Below the pieces are notes generated by a model that saw only the letters and a list, made by a program, of their open reading frames with translations, searched no databases and was not told the DNA's origin. From the NCBI RefSeq assembly GCF_003014755.1, contig NZ_PYAW01000002.1, forward strand, positions 620,001 to 684,000: a stretch of 64,000 bases of DNA, given 5' to 3'. Source of the stretch: Chitinophaga niastensis. GTDB lineage: Bacteria; Bacteroidota; Bacteroidia; Chitinophagales; Chitinophagaceae. Numbering within the stretch: position 1 is the first letter of the stretch; every line of letters begins with the position of its first letter. This document shows, one piece after another, positions 54,581 through 63,830 of this stretch. Made by a program: the position numbers and the translations under genes.

Positions 54581-55222
54581 ATGACAGAAATTTTATTGCT
54601 TATTTGCGCTTATCTGATAGGATCTGTTCCTACAGCTGTATGGGTAAGTAAAGGTATTTTTGGTATGGATATCAGGGAGTACGGTAGCGGCAATGCCGGT
54701 GCTACTAATACTTTCCGGGTACTGGGTCCTAAAGCCGGTACTTTTGTAATGGTGGTAGACATGCTGAAAGGTGTGTTGGCAGTGCGACTGGCTTATCTGG
54801 CGGCTTACTATCATGATCCGGAGCATCTCACCCAGCTGGTGAATCTCCAGATAGGTTTGGGCCTTGCTGCGGTAGTTGGTCATATTTTTCCTATATGGGC
54901 AAATTTCAAGGGCGGTAAAGGTATCGCCACCTTATTCGGACTGGTGCTGGCTATTCAGCCATTGGTAGCATTATGTTGTGTGGGTGTATTTTTAATGATC
55001 CTTTTTTTAACGAGATATGTTTCATTGAGTTCTATTATAGCCAGTATCGCGTTTCCGATATTGATTCTCTACATTTTTAATGAGCCGGAAATTTTTTATC
55101 GCATCTTCGCTATAGCAGTGGCATTAATGGTAGTATTAACGCACCAGAAAAACATCACGCGGTTATTGAAGGGAGTGGAAAGTAAAGTGCCGCTATTTAA
55201 GAACAGAAAAGGAAAAAACTAA
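54581..55222 (+). CDS. plsY: Acyl-phosphate glycerol-3-phosphate acyltransferase
   Basis: 213 residues from ATG 54581; a GTG directly before it is an alternative. It has five to six membrane helices and the three PlsY motifs: GSGNAGATNTFRVLGPKAG, WANFKGGKGIATLFG, and the C-terminal HQKNITRLLKGVESK. It transfers the acyl group from acyl phosphate to glycerol 3-phosphate, starting phospholipid synthesis. TATCTTAG at 54556-54563 is close to a -7 box. Confidence 0.95.
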   Translation: MTEILLLICAYLIGSVPTAVWVSKGIFGMDIREYGSGNAGATNTFRVLGPKAGTFVMVVDMLKGVLAVRLAYLAAYYHDPEHLTQLVNLQIGLGLAAVVGHIFPIWANFKGGKGIATLFGLVLAIQPLVALCCVGVFLMILFLTRYVSLSSIIASIAFPILILYIFNEPEIFYRIFAIAVALMVVLTHQKNITRLLKGVESKVPLFKNRKGKN

Positions 55223-55230
55223 ATTAGCTA

Positions 55231-55301
55231 TAAGCGAAAGCATAAAGCAAAAAGCAATGCTCATAAAATGTGCATGCTTTTTGCTTTGTGCTTTTCGCGT
55301 T
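55231..55301. repeat. AAGCNNA-type 7-nt-phased palindrome
   Basis: GCGAAAGCATAAAGCAAAAAGCA on the left (about 55234-55256) is nearly the complement of TGCTTTTTGCTTTGTGCTTTTCGC on the right (about 55275-55298). Units AAGCATA, AAGCAAA, AAGCAAT show the 7-nt phase. It lies between plsY and the M48 gene. Confidence 0.75.
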
Positions 55302-55312
55302 TTACGCATAAA

Positions 55313-55320
55313 TAAATTTG
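55313..55320 (+). promoter_or_regulatory. -7 box directly before the M48 gene
   Basis: TAAATTTG matches TAnnTTTG; the ATG at 55329 is eight bases downstream, so a near-leaderless mRNA is likely. TTTG at 55285 is 24 nt upstream, longer than ideal. Confidence 0.5.
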
Positions 55321-55328
55321 ATTCTCCC

Positions 55329-56135
55329 ATGAAAAAGTATGTTTTATTCTTTACTGCAGGCCTTGGATTGATGGCAGCATGTACACGTGTGCCCATTACC
55401 GGCCGTAGCCAGTTAAATCTGATGCCTGAGAGCACCATGGAATCAATGGCTGTGGAGCAGTACCGGTCGTTCTTATCCACAAACAAAGTCGTATCCCAGG
55501 GCACCAGTAGGGATGCGGATATGGTAAAGCGGGTAGGACAACGTATTGCAGCTGCTGTTACCAGGTACATGACCCAAAATAATATGGGAAGCGAGGTGGC
55601 CAGTTATAAATGGGAATTCAACCTGGTAAATAATAACGAAGTGAATGCCTGGTGCATGCCCGGTGGAAAAGTAGTTGTGTATACAGGTCTGCTGCCGGTT
55701 ACACAAAACGAAACGTCGCTGGCATGTGTAATGGGTCATGAAATAGCCCATGCTATTGCCCGTCATGGTAACGAGCGCATGAGCCAGGGCTTGGTGGCAC
55801 AGGGTATACAGGTAGCTGGTGCGTTGGCATTGGGTAAAAATCCTACTGCTGTAGGCATCTTTAACCAGGCTTTTGGTATAGGCGGAAACGTAGGTATGTT
55901 GGCATTTTCCCGTCAAAATGAGCTGGAAGCCGATCATCTGGGTGTGATATTCATGGCAATGGCCGGGTACAATCCACAGGAAGCTATTCCTTTCTGGCAA
56001 CGTATGGCCAGCATGAGCAATGGTCAAAAGCCACCGGAATTTCTGAGCACGCACCCCAGTGATGCAACCCGCGTACAAAAATTACAACAACTGATGCCTG
56101 AGGCGATGAAGTACTATACGCCAGGCAGAGGATAG
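55329..56135 (+). CDS. M48 family metalloprotease, lipoprotein
   Basis: 268 residues from ATG 55329 (MKKYVLFFTAGLGLMAACTRVPITGRSQL). The lipobox LMAAC predicts a lipid-anchored protein. The zinc site is HEIAHAIARHGNERM, with Glu in ELEADHLGVIFMAMAGYNP as third ligand. The C-terminal STHPSDATRVQKLQQLMPEA is typical of the LoiP/YcaL/BepA-like group that degrades misassembled outer membrane proteins. Upstream in-frame sequence from 55257 lies in the repeat and is not part of the protein. Confidence 0.93.
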   Translation: MKKYVLFFTAGLGLMAACTRVPITGRSQLNLMPESTMESMAVEQYRSFLSTNKVVSQGTSRDADMVKRVGQRIAAAVTRYMTQNNMGSEVASYKWEFNLVNNNEVNAWCMPGGKVVVYTGLLPVTQNETSLACVMGHEIAHAIARHGNERMSQGLVAQGIQVAGALALGKNPTAVGIFNQAFGIGGNVGMLAFSRQNELEADHLGVIFMAMAGYNPQEAIPFWQRMASMSNGQKPPEFLSTHPSDATRVQKLQQLMPEAMKYYTPGRG

Positions 56136-56210
56136 TAGATAGCTTTTAGCGGTTAGCTTTTAGCTTTTAGCAAAAAGCTAACCGCTAAAAGCTAACCGCT
56201 AAAAGCTATT
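56136..56210. repeat. 7-nt-phased palindromic array at the M48/oxyR-like convergent junction
   Basis: Units TAGCTTT, TAGCGGT, TAGCTTT, TAGCTTT, then AAAAAGC, TAACCGC, TAAAAGC, TAACCGC, TAAAAGC, TATT. It fills the gap and overlaps the TAG stop codon of the regulator gene. Confidence 0.9.
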
Positions 56211-57150
56211 CGTTAATGATCTCTATTACTTTTTTATTCTTCTGCACTTTCATTTTCTCCGGCACATGTGCCAGGATCTCTTTTTTGAAAGCTTCTATCA
56301 GCGCCTGTTTAATGAAGTGGCGATGTGTTACCAGGCTGATTTCCCGCACAGGTTCAGGCGTTTTGAAATAACGTACCATATTGAGCTGCCGGGCAGTCAG
56401 ATCCTGCAGGGAGAGTTCTGGCAATATAGTATAACCCTCATTCAGGTCCACCATTCTTTTTAGTGTTTCCACGCTGCCGGTATTGTATTCCAGGTTTTTG
56501 TTGTCGCCCATGGTGAATTTATCTTTACAGATATTCAGCACCTGGTTGCGCATACAGTGTCCTTCATTGAGCAACCACACGTCTTTTATATCCAGTTCTT
56601 CCGCTTTCACTATTTTTTTCTCGTACAGCGGATTGCTTTTAGCAGTGTACACTACAAAGGATTCGTAGAATAACGGGTGTTCTTCCAGGTGTTGATTATG
56701 CAGGGGAGTGGCCAGCAGACCGCAATCCAGCAGTTCCTGCTTCAGCTGTTGCATAATTTGTTCTGTGGGATATTCCCATATTTCCAGTCTTACCTTTGGG
56801 TATTTTTTCATGAAGCCGGTAAGGATGCGGGGAAGGAGATAAGGTGCCAGTGTAGGGATGATACCTACTTTCAGATTGCCTTGCACTTCCTTTTTCTGAT
56901 CTGCAATAATTTCGCGGATGCGGGCATTTTCCTTAATGATGATCCTGGCTTGCGTAATAACTGCGATGCCTATTTCTGTGGGTACTACCGGTAATTTACT
57001 ACGATCAAACAGTTTAATGCCTAATTCATCCTCCAGCTTCTGTATCTGCATACTCAGTGTAGGTTGAGTAACAAAGCACTTCTCTGCTGCTACTACAAAA
57101 CTTCTGTATGTCTCTACTGCAACAATATATTCCAATTGAACTGTCGTCAT
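56206..57150 (-). CDS. oxyR: LysR-family regulator, OxyR-like
   Basis: A 314-residue protein. The N-terminal winged helix is VQLEYIVAVETYRSFVVAAEKCFVTQPTLSMQIQKLEDELGIKLFDR. The effector domain carries LLNEGHCMRNQVLNIC, with Cys199 and Cys208 at the same numbers as the peroxide-sensing disulfide pair of E. coli OxyR. It should switch on catalase and peroxidase genes on oxidation; none of these is in the window. Its stop lies in the heptad array. TACCTTTA on the minus strand upstream (near 57170) is close to a -7 box. Confidence 0.9.
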   Translation of the reverse strand: MTTVQLEYIVAVETYRSFVVAAEKCFVTQPTLSMQIQKLEDELGIKLFDRSKLPVVPTEIGIAVITQARIIIKENARIREIIADQKKEVQGNLKVGIIPTLAPYLLPRILTGFMKKYPKVRLEIWEYPTEQIMQQLKQELLDCGLLATPLHNQHLEEHPLFYESFVVYTAKSNPLYEKKIVKAEELDIKDVWLLNEGHCMRNQVLNICKDKFTMGDNKNLEYNTGSVETLKRMVDLNEGYTILPELSLQDLTARQLNMVRYFKTPEPVREISLVTHRHFIKQALIEAFKKEILAHVPEKMKVQKNKKVIEIINE

Positions 57151-57210
57151 TTCCTCTAAATTGATCTCATAAAGGTATTGATAAAATCTATATTTACTTA
57201 AAAAGAAATT

Positions 57211-57244
57211 GGGGATATCGAGATATTGCTATCTCAAAATCCCC
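57211..57244 (-). terminator. Terminator of the 57269 coiled-coil gene
   Basis: GGGGAT (57211-57216) pairs with ATCCCC (57239-57244), and GAGATA (57220-57225) with TATCTC (57230-57235), with a 3x3 internal loop. On the minus strand it is followed by AATTTCTTTTTAAG. Confidence 0.65.
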
Positions 57245-57268
57245 AGCTTCAAAACGTTCAGATCAACG

Positions 57269-58651
57269 TTAGAATATCCGGTAGCGGTATTTGATCTTTT
57301 CTGTATTGCTGTACAGTTCACGGATGTTGATAGAAGCCTGGATTTCACCAACTGCTTCTGTTTTCAGATTCCTGAACTCTGCCTGTTTGGTATCAATGAT
57401 GCTCTTGTCTGCCAAACCATTGTCCTGCGCTATTTTCAGCGAATTGTTCACCTTGGTATAATAAGAATCCAGCAGGGTAAAATATTCATTGTACAGATTT
57501 TCAAATCGTTTGGTTTGCAGCACGAGATCTTCCAGTTGGTTATTTACTTCTTTCAAAGAAGAATTCTCACGCAACAGCGATTCATAATCTATACGTTTGC
57601 CTTTGGTATACTTTGCTTCCAGCTGATTAAAATAATCGATTACTTTTTCTTTCTTAAAATCAAAAAAGTACTCGTTCATCGTCTGACTTAAACTCTGGTT
57701 GCCCTTCTGTGGCGCCGGAAATTTCATGGAAGTAGCAGTGAACGAGAGGTGGTCAAACAGGTTATCCTGCAGCAGGCTTAACTGATCTTTATTAAAGTTC
57801 AGGCCGTATTCAAATTTCTGATTCGCATCATTTAATGCCGTGTAATACACTACATATTTGTTGAGCTCTTTTTCAAAATCCTGTAACGACTTCTGATTAA
57901 TCTGTTTATTGTTCACACTCACACTATGCAGGAAGTTCATCACTGAATTAGCAATGGCGAGTGGTGGCGTAAGAGAGGTGAAGCTCTGGAAGATAGGACT
58001 GTTGATGATAGATTTGGTGGACTCTACAATCTTTGAATTTTTTTCTCCCTTATCTCCTTTATTTTTTAAGATGATCTTTTCTACCAGTTCTACAATCCGG
58101 TCGCTCAATGAAAAGCCCAGTGCTTTACTTTCCGGGTTATTCAGTGAGGTGATGAATACATCCAGGTTATTGGTAGTAGTACGGGATTTCAGATCGATAA
58201 TTTTCTTATTGAGCAGATAGTAAGTCTCGCTGGCATTCACGATATTACTTTTAATCAATTCATATTTACTGATATTATCTATTTCCTTACCCTGCAGCAA
58301 GGCTTGTATAGCATTTGAGTTTTGTTTATCATTATCTGTGATCCGCTGCATTTCTTCCACAATTCTGCGGATAGTAGTATCCTGGGTTTTAATGGTAGGT
58401 GAGGTAGTGCTTTTCAGTTCAGGATCCTGTGCCTGTGCAGTATGGAAGGTGAGTAAAAAGATAATAGGTGCCGGTATAGCTTTGATCCATCGTGTAGACA
58501 GTATTTTTTCTGCCAGATGTACTAACGGTAATGACACACCGAGCTTTGATGACAAGCGTTTATCATGCTTCATTTCCGTTGGTAGGTGTTTTAACATATT
58601 GTTTTTTGCTTTTGTTAACAAAAATTTAAGAAAATATGATGCCAAAAACAT
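57269..58651 (-). CDS. Long helical protein of unknown function with one hydrophobic segment
   Basis: 460 residues from ATG 58651. A hydrophobic segment ending in an Ala-Gln-Ala site (PAPIIFLLTFHTAQAQ, about 60-76) looks like an internal signal. A start at a later Met (58597 or 58573) is therefore possible. The remainder is mostly helical and coiled-coil (for example IIDLKSRTTTNNLDVFITSLN; LREKNSSLKEV-like region near 365-400). No domain is recognised. A minus-strand -7 box TATCTTTG (58666-58659) is seven bases before the ATG 58651, favouring a near-leaderless mRNA from that start. Exported coiled-coil protein is the most that can be said. Confidence 0.62.
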   Translation of the reverse strand: MFLASYFLKFLLTKAKNNMLKHLPTEMKHDKRLSSKLGVSLPLVHLAEKILSTRWIKAIPAPIIFLLTFHTAQAQDPELKSTTSPTIKTQDTTIRRIVEEMQRITDNDKQNSNAIQALLQGKEIDNISKYELIKSNIVNASETYYLLNKKIIDLKSRTTTNNLDVFITSLNNPESKALGFSLSDRIVELVEKIILKNKGDKGEKNSKIVESTKSIINSPIFQSFTSLTPPLAIANSVMNFLHSVSVNNKQINQKSLQDFEKELNKYVVYYTALNDANQKFEYGLNFNKDQLSLLQDNLFDHLSFTATSMKFPAPQKGNQSLSQTMNEYFFDFKKEKVIDYFNQLEAKYTKGKRIDYESLLRENSSLKEVNNQLEDLVLQTKRFENLYNEYFTLLDSYYTKVNNSLKIAQDNGLADKSIIDTKQAEFRNLKTEAVGEIQASINIRELYSNTEKIKYRYRIF

Positions 58652-58731
58652 CGTGAGGCAAAGATAAATAATTAATAACAGTTAAAATTAAATCATGATA
58701 GGTGGTGTAAAGGGGATATTCAGCAATATAT

Positions 58732-58761
58732 TTTGAATTATCAGTAGGTGACTTACCTTTG
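58732..58761 (+). promoter_or_regulatory. Promoter of the glycosyltransferase gene
   Basis: TTTG at 58732-58735 and TACCTTTG at 58754-58761, spacing 18 nt; the start codon is 22 nt downstream. Confidence 0.62.
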
Positions 58762-58783
58762 CAGCCAAATTTAGTACACTTTC

Positions 58784-59521
58784 ATGCTGAATAATAAAAA
58801 GATTGTGGTTGTATTACCGGCCTACAACGCGGCGCTTACGCTGGAAAAAACATACCGGGAAATTCCTTTTGACATTGTAGATGATGTAGTACTGGTAGAT
58901 GATGCCAGTAAAGATGATACAATTGAAGTAGGAAGGCAATTGGGCATAAAACACCTGATCCGGCATGATGATAACAAAGGTTATGGCGGTAATCAGAAAT
59001 CCTGCTACAATAAAGCGCTGGAGTTGGGTGCTGATATAGTAGTGATGCTGCATCCCGATTATCAGTATACACCCAAGCTCATTGTGGCGATGTGCAGTAT
59101 TATTGCCAATGACGTATATCCGGTGGTATTTGGCTCCAGGATTCTTGGTAAGGGGGCGCTGAAAGGCGGTATGCCGATGTACAAATATATTTTTAATCGT
59201 TTCTTAACATTGACACAAAATATTTTAATTGGTCAAAAGTTGAGCGAGTACCATACAGGTTACAGAACTTTTTCTGCGGAGGTACTGCGTAACATCAACT
59301 TTATGGCCGACAATGATGATTTTGTGTTTGATAATGAAATGGTGTCACAGATATTTATGAAGGGGTATGATATTGCAGAAGTTACCTGTCCTACTAAATA
59401 TTTTGATGAAGCCTCCAGCATTAACTTCAAGCGCAGCGCTATTTATGGACTGGGTGTATTGAGAGTATCCTTGCAACATCGTTTGCATATGTGGGGAATT
59501 GTAAAAGGAAAGATTTATTAA
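58784..59521 (+). CDS. Family 2 glycosyltransferase (dolichol-phosphate mannosyltransferase-like)
   Basis: A 245-residue GT-A enzyme: VVVLPAYNAALTLEKTYREIP, the nucleotide-binding VLVDDASKDDT, GGNQKSCYNKALELGADIVVMLHPDYQY (DXD-like), and YHTGYRTFSAEVLRNINF. No membrane helix follows, so it is the short soluble type. It probably transfers a sugar from a nucleotide donor to a lipid or glycan; acceptor unknown. The methyltransferase gene follows after 14 nt. Confidence 0.9.
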   Translation: MLNNKKIVVVLPAYNAALTLEKTYREIPFDIVDDVVLVDDASKDDTIEVGRQLGIKHLIRHDDNKGYGGNQKSCYNKALELGADIVVMLHPDYQYTPKLIVAMCSIIANDVYPVVFGSRILGKGALKGGMPMYKYIFNRFLTLTQNILIGQKLSEYHTGYRTFSAEVLRNINFMADNDDFVFDNEMVSQIFMKGYDIAEVTCPTKYFDEASSINFKRSAIYGLGVLRVSLQHRLHMWGIVKGKIY

Positions 59522-59535
59522 AATTCGTATAGTCA

Positions 59536-60333
59536 GTGAGTTTAGCGCAACAGTATAATTTAGCCAGTAAGTACCTGCGGTATTATTTTACTTCAGGTAA
59601 CCGTCATGATGTACATTCTCCTTTCGTATATGCGTTGATAGACGATGTACTGCTGGATAAAAAACAACATGCCGCTTTTGGTGAAATAGAGCAGTTGCGC
59701 AAACAATTACTGCAAAGTAAGGAAACGCTACAGGTCACTGACCTGGGTGCCGGTTCCCTCATATCAGCCGGTAATGAACGTAAGGTGAGCGACATTACGC
59801 GCTATGCCGCTAAACAGCCCAAATTCGGGCAGTTGTTTTACCGGCTGATACAATACCTCCAGCCTGGCAGAATTCTCGAATTAGGTACCTCTATGGGCCT
59901 GTCTACCGCTTATATGGCGAAGGCAGCACCCAAGGCCCGGGTGTATACTATTGAAGGCTGCCCTAATATAGCTGCACATGCTGCCAAAAACTTTGCAGCA
60001 TTGGGTATTAATAACATCACGCAGGTAACCGGTAATTTTGACACGGTATTGCCCGGTGTATTAAAACAAATGCAGTTGCCCGACTGGGTTTATATTGATG
60101 GTAATCACCGCAAAGAGCCTACCCTGGCTTATTTTGAACAATGCCTGCAGTTTGCAGATGAATACTCCGTCTTTATTTTTGATGATATTCACTGGACACC
60201 CGATATGGAGGCCGCCTGGCATACCATACAGGCACATCCACAGGTAACAATGACTATCGACCTGTTTTTCATAGGATTAGTATTTTTCCGCAAAGATTTT
60301 AAGACTAAACAGCACTTCACACTGAAATACTGA
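59536..60333 (+). CDS. Class I SAM-dependent O-methyltransferase-like protein
   Basis: A 265-residue protein with a GTG start. The SAM-binding motif is LQPGRILELGTSMGLSTAYMAKAAP, then VYTIEGCPNIAAHAAKNFAALG, and DWVYIDGNHRKEPTLAYFEQCL for the metal/acceptor side (Methyltransf_24 type). FIFDDIHWTPDMEAAWHTI follows. It lies 14 nt after the glycosyltransferase and probably shares its transcript. The acceptor is unknown; a sugar or lipid-linked glycan is plausible from context. Confidence 0.85.
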   Translation: MSLAQQYNLASKYLRYYFTSGNRHDVHSPFVYALIDDVLLDKKQHAAFGEIEQLRKQLLQSKETLQVTDLGAGSLISAGNERKVSDITRYAAKQPKFGQLFYRLIQYLQPGRILELGTSMGLSTAYMAKAAPKARVYTIEGCPNIAAHAAKNFAALGINNITQVTGNFDTVLPGVLKQMQLPDWVYIDGNHRKEPTLAYFEQCLQFADEYSVFIFDDIHWTPDMEAAWHTIQAHPQVTMTIDLFFIGLVFFRKDFKTKQHFTLKY

Positions 60334-60370
60334 TTTTTCGGTAGTAAATTGGGTATAAAACTATCCCGTT

Positions 60371-61165
60371 ATGCATTACCTGAAATTTTTCATTTTGAGC
60401 TGCCTGCTGATAGCCGGTGTAGGCGCATCAGCGCAGGATCTTTCGGTCTATAGCAACGAAGCGTTTAGCCGTAAGGGAGACGTTCTTCATTATAGGTTGC
60501 TCCTGCCTGCCAACTACGATATTCAAAAAAAGTATCCGCTGATTGTTTTTTTACATGGCGCCGGTGAAAGAGGCGTCGATAACAATGCGCAGCTTTTACA
60601 CGGTGGAGACATGTTCCTGCGCGATAGTATCCGTCAGAATTATCCCGCCTTTGTGCTGTTCCCGCAGTGTCCGGGCAACGAAACCTGGGCACCTATGAAA
60701 ATGGTGCGCGACAGTACCGGCAAAGTTATCCGTGCTGATTTTCCCTTGAATGGTGATGCCACACCGCCTGCTGCCTTACTTACTAAATTACTGGATAGTT
60801 TGCTGACTACCGGAAAAATTGATACCAGGCGGGTATACATTGGTGGCCTGTCTCTTGGGGGTATGGGCACCTTTTATATGATCAGCATGCACCCGAAATT
60901 ATTTGCCGCCGCCTTCCCTATTTGCGGAGCCGGTAACGTGGCGGAAGCAGACCGGTTTGCTAAAAAAGTGCCGATATGGATCTTCCATGGAGGTGATGAC
61001 AAAATAGTGCCTGTAGAGTCTTCCAGGGCATATGATGCAAAATTAAAAGCATTGGGTGCGGAAGAAAAATATACAGAATATCCGGGCGTAGGCCATAATA
61101 GCTGGGATAACGTATTTGTAGAGCCAGGGCTGATGCCGTGGTTATTTCAACATGCGAAAAAATAA
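60371..61165 (+). CDS. Exported alpha/beta hydrolase (esterase, CE1/phospholipase-like)
   Basis: A 264-residue protein with signal peptide MHYLKFFILSCLLIAGVGASAQ. The oxyanion region is PLIVFLHGAGERGVDN. The nucleophile is Ser161 (GGLSLGGMGTFYM). The acid is Asp209 or Asp210 (HGGDDKIVP) and the base His242 (GVGHNSWDN). This matches exported esterases often annotated as prolyl-oligopeptidase-family or feruloyl esterase-like. Natural substrate unknown. A copy of the 9-nt-phased element follows directly. Confidence 0.87.
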   Translation: MHYLKFFILSCLLIAGVGASAQDLSVYSNEAFSRKGDVLHYRLLLPANYDIQKKYPLIVFLHGAGERGVDNNAQLLHGGDMFLRDSIRQNYPAFVLFPQCPGNETWAPMKMVRDSTGKVIRADFPLNGDATPPAALLTKLLDSLLTTGKIDTRRVYIGGLSLGGMGTFYMISMHPKLFAAAFPICGAGNVAEADRFAKKVPIWIFHGGDDKIVPVESSRAYDAKLKALGAEEKYTEYPGVGHNSWDNVFVEPGLMPWLFQHAKK

Positions 61166-61394
61166 TAGCGGAGGGGAAGGCCTTCGGCCTTTGTCTTTTC
61201 TTTAGCACGATTAGACTGATTTAGATGATTACCCTGATTTCATTTCTTTCTAATGATTATCCCATACTAATTTTATAAACGCATATTATTAAACGATACA
61301 GTTATCTTTTAAAAGAAAATAAAATCAGAAAAATCATCTAAATCAGTCTAATCGTGCTAAATAAAAGACAAAGGCCGAAGGCCTTCTCCCGCTA
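61166..61394. repeat. 9-nt-phased palindromic element, copy B
   Basis: Same element as 37198-37408: GGAAGGCCTTCGGCC arms and nonamers GATTAGACT, GATTTAGAT, GATTACCCT. Relative to copy A, the pair 61208/61354 is C-G (T-A in A) and 61222/61340 is T-A (A-T in A). One change, T at 61362, is not compensated. The central part differs strongly from copy A. No target-site duplication is seen at the ends. Confidence 0.92.
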
Positions 61395-61413
61395 TGATAA
61401 ACGGTAAACAAAA

Positions 61414-61440
61414 AGGGTTGACCTTATAAAGATCAACCCT
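61414..61440 (-). terminator. Terminator of hemL
   Basis: AGGGTTGA (61414-61421) pairs with TCAACCCT (61433-61440); on the minus strand it is followed by TTTTTGT. It lies 28 nt past the hemL stop. Confidence 0.85.
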
Positions 61441-61467
61441 ACCACTCCCACAGGATTTAATTGTTAA

Positions 61468-62754
61468 CTATTTGATTGCCTGCATGGCAGATTTAGCAGT
61501 TGAAATGGTCGTATCCAGGTCTTCGGTAGTGAGTGCATTACTCATGAACCAGCTTTCGAAGGCGGATGGCGGTAAATATACACCACGTTCCAGCATAGCA
61601 TGGAAGAAGCGTTTGAATAATTCATTGTTGGCAGCAGAAGCGGCAGTGAAATCCACAATAGGATATTCAGTGAAGTGTGCACTCAGCATAGATCCCATTT
61701 GATTGATACTATGTACTACACCGGCTGCGCCGAATGCTTCTTTTAAACCGTTCACCAGGTAGCTGGCTTTTTCTTCCAGCTGCTGATAAATTACCGGGTT
61801 ATCGTTCAGTGTTTGCAGCAATGTATAACCGGCAATCATAGCAATAGGATTACCGCTCAATGTGCCTGCCTGGTATACTTTTCCGGCTGGAGCCAGTTGT
61901 TCCATAATTTCTTTGGGACCTGCTACAGCGCCTACCGGCATACCAGCACCAATGATTTTACCAAAGGTGACCAGATCTGCTTTAATGCCCAGTAATTCCT
62001 GCGCACCACCACGGGCCAGTCTGAAGCCTGTCATCACTTCATCAAAGATGAGCAGTATATTATTTTGATCACATATTTTACGCAAGCCTTCCAGGAAGCC
62101 CGGTTGTGGCAGGATACAGCCCATATTACCAGCAACAGGTTCTACAATGATAGCTGCAATCTGATCTTTATTATCTGCTACCAGTTGTTCTACAGCAGGT
62201 AAATTATTGTAGGGTGCAGTGAGTGTATCATCCGCTACACTGGCTGTTACACCGGGAACAGACTGAATACCTAAGGTGGCTACACCGCTGCCGGCGCTTA
62301 CCAGGAAAGCATCTGCATGCCCGTGATAACAACCCTCAAATTTGATAAACTTATTGCGGCCGGTGTAACCTCTTGCCAGCCTGATGGCTGTCATACAGGC
62401 TTCTGTGCCGGAGTTTACCATGCGGATCATATCGATGTTAGGCACCATGCTTACTATCAGTTCTGCAATCTTTGTTTCCAGTTCTGTAGGTGCACCAAAA
62501 GAAGTGGAGTAGGTGGCATATTCCTGTATAGCTTTTACCACCGGCTCATATGCATGGCCGAGGATCATAGGTCCCCAGGAATTAATGTAGTCGATGTATT
62601 TATTGCCATCTACGTCATACATGTAGGCGCCCTTAGCACGTTCCATGAATACGGGCGTGCCGCCTACACTTTTAAATGCGCGTACGGGAGAGTTAACACC
62701 GCCGGGGATTACCTGCTTTGCTTTCCCGAATAACATTTCACTTTTACTGTACAT
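61468..62754 (-). CDS. hemL: Glutamate-1-semialdehyde 2,1-aminomutase
   Basis: A 428-residue PLP enzyme that makes 5-aminolevulinate in the C5 heme route. The Schiff-base lysine is Lys266 ([18 protein letters not shown]). The N-terminal [20 protein letters not shown] and [22 protein letters not shown] are diagnostic against other class III aminotransferases. Its upstream neighbour is hemB, 37 nt away, then hemF. The three lie on one strand and are likely one operon. Confidence 0.96.
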   Translation of the reverse strand: MYSKSEMLFGKAKQVIPGGVNSPVRAFKSVGGTPVFMERAKGAYMYDVDGNKYIDYINSWGPMILGHAYEPVVKAIQEYATYSTSFGAPTELETKIAELIVSMVPNIDMIRMVNSGTEACMTAIRLARGYTGRNKFIKFEGCYHGHADAFLVSAGSGVATLGIQSVPGVTASVADDTLTAPYNNLPAVEQLVADNKDQIAAIIVEPVAGNMGCILPQPGFLEGLRKICDQNNILLIFDEVMTGFRLARGGAQELLGIKADLVTFGKIIGAGMPVGAVAGPKEIMEQLAPAGKVYQAGTLSGNPIAMIAGYTLLQTLNDNPVIYQQLEEKASYLVNGLKEAFGAAGVVHSINQMGSMLSAHFTEYPIVDFTAASAANNELFKRFFHAMLERGVYLPPSAFESWFMSNALTTEDLDTTISTAKSAMQAIK

Positions 62755-62791
62755 CTGTTGGTGGTTTATTATTTTGATGCAAGATACTTAA

Positions 62792-63763
62792 TTATGCATT
62801 CAGCAATTTTACGGCATCTTTCGCAAAGTAGGTAGCAATCAGATCCGCGCCTGCACGTTTAATGCTGGTCATGCTTTCCAGTATGGCCTTGTTTTCATCC
62901 AGCCATCCTCTTTCTGCTGCAGCTTTGATCATGGCATACTCGCCACTTACATGGTATGCACTAACAGGAACGGTTGTATGATCTTTTATGATACGCATAA
63001 TATCAAGGTAAGCCATGGCCGGTTTTACCATTACAATATCAGCACCTTCTTCAATATCCATCAGTGTTTCCTTGATGGCTTCGCGGGAATTGGCGTAGTC
63101 CATCTGGTATGTTTTTTTATCGCCGAAGCCGGGAGCGGAATCCAGTGCATCGCGGAACGGACCGTAAAAGCAGGAAGCATATTTGGCACTATATGCCATG
63201 ATACCTGTTTTATCGAAACCATTTTCTTCCAGGATGTTACGGATAGCGAGAATGCGGCCGTCCATCATATCGCTGGGGGCTACAAAGTCGGCACCTGCCT
63301 GTGCATGGCTCAAACTCATACGTGCCAGCACTTCTACGGTAGGATCATTTACTATTTCTGTACCGGAAACAATGCCATCATGACCATAAGAAGAGTACGG
63401 ATCAAGTGCTACATCTGTCATGACTACCATTTCAGGAATGGCATGCTTAATGCCGCGAATAGCACGCTGCATCAGACCGTTCGGGTTAACGGCTTCGGTA
63501 CCTTTATTATCTTTTACACTATCCAACGCTTTCACAAACAGCAGCACACTTTTAATACCCATGCTCCAGAGTTCTTTGGCCTCTTTAATAGTAAGGTCTA
63601 AGGAATATCTGAAATAACCTGGCATAGAGCTGATCTCTTCCTTCACATTTTCTCCTTCGGTAACAAATAATGGCGCTATGAAATCGCTTGGCCTTAATAT
63701 TGTTTCCGCAACCATTGCACGAATGGCGGGAGATGTTCTTAAGATTCTGTTTCTTCTGATCAT
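62792..63763 (-). CDS. hemB: Delta-aminolevulinic acid dehydratase (porphobilinogen synthase)
   Basis: A 323-residue enzyme that condenses two aminolevulinates. The two Schiff-base lysines are in MAYSAKYASCFYGPFR and MVKPAMAYLDIM. The metal region reads DVALDPYSSYGHDG, with no Cys at the zinc-site positions, which suggests a magnesium-type enzyme. It lies between hemF and hemL on the minus strand. Confidence 0.95.
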   Translation of the reverse strand: MIRRNRILRTSPAIRAMVAETILRPSDFIAPLFVTEGENVKEEISSMPGYFRYSLDLTIKEAKELWSMGIKSVLLFVKALDSVKDNKGTEAVNPNGLMQRAIRGIKHAIPEMVVMTDVALDPYSSYGHDGIVSGTEIVNDPTVEVLARMSLSHAQAGADFVAPSDMMDGRILAIRNILEENGFDKTGIMAYSAKYASCFYGPFRDALDSAPGFGDKKTYQMDYANSREAIKETLMDIEEGADIVMVKPAMAYLDIMRIIKDHTTVPVSAYHVSGEYAMIKAAAERGWLDENKAILESMTSIKRAGADLIATYFAKDAVKLLNA

Positions 63764-63830
63764 CTGTATAAAAATTTATTTTTTTCCTACCGATATAATG
63801 CGCCTGAAGGCACATATTGTGTTTTGATGT

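Noticed and set aside
61166..61394. Insertion sequence or MITE interpretation of the palindromic elements
   Set aside because: No transposase, no target-site duplication at the two near-identical copies (37198 and 61166), and the ends fit gene stop codons exactly. A non-autonomous mobile origin long ago cannot be excluded, but nothing shows it.
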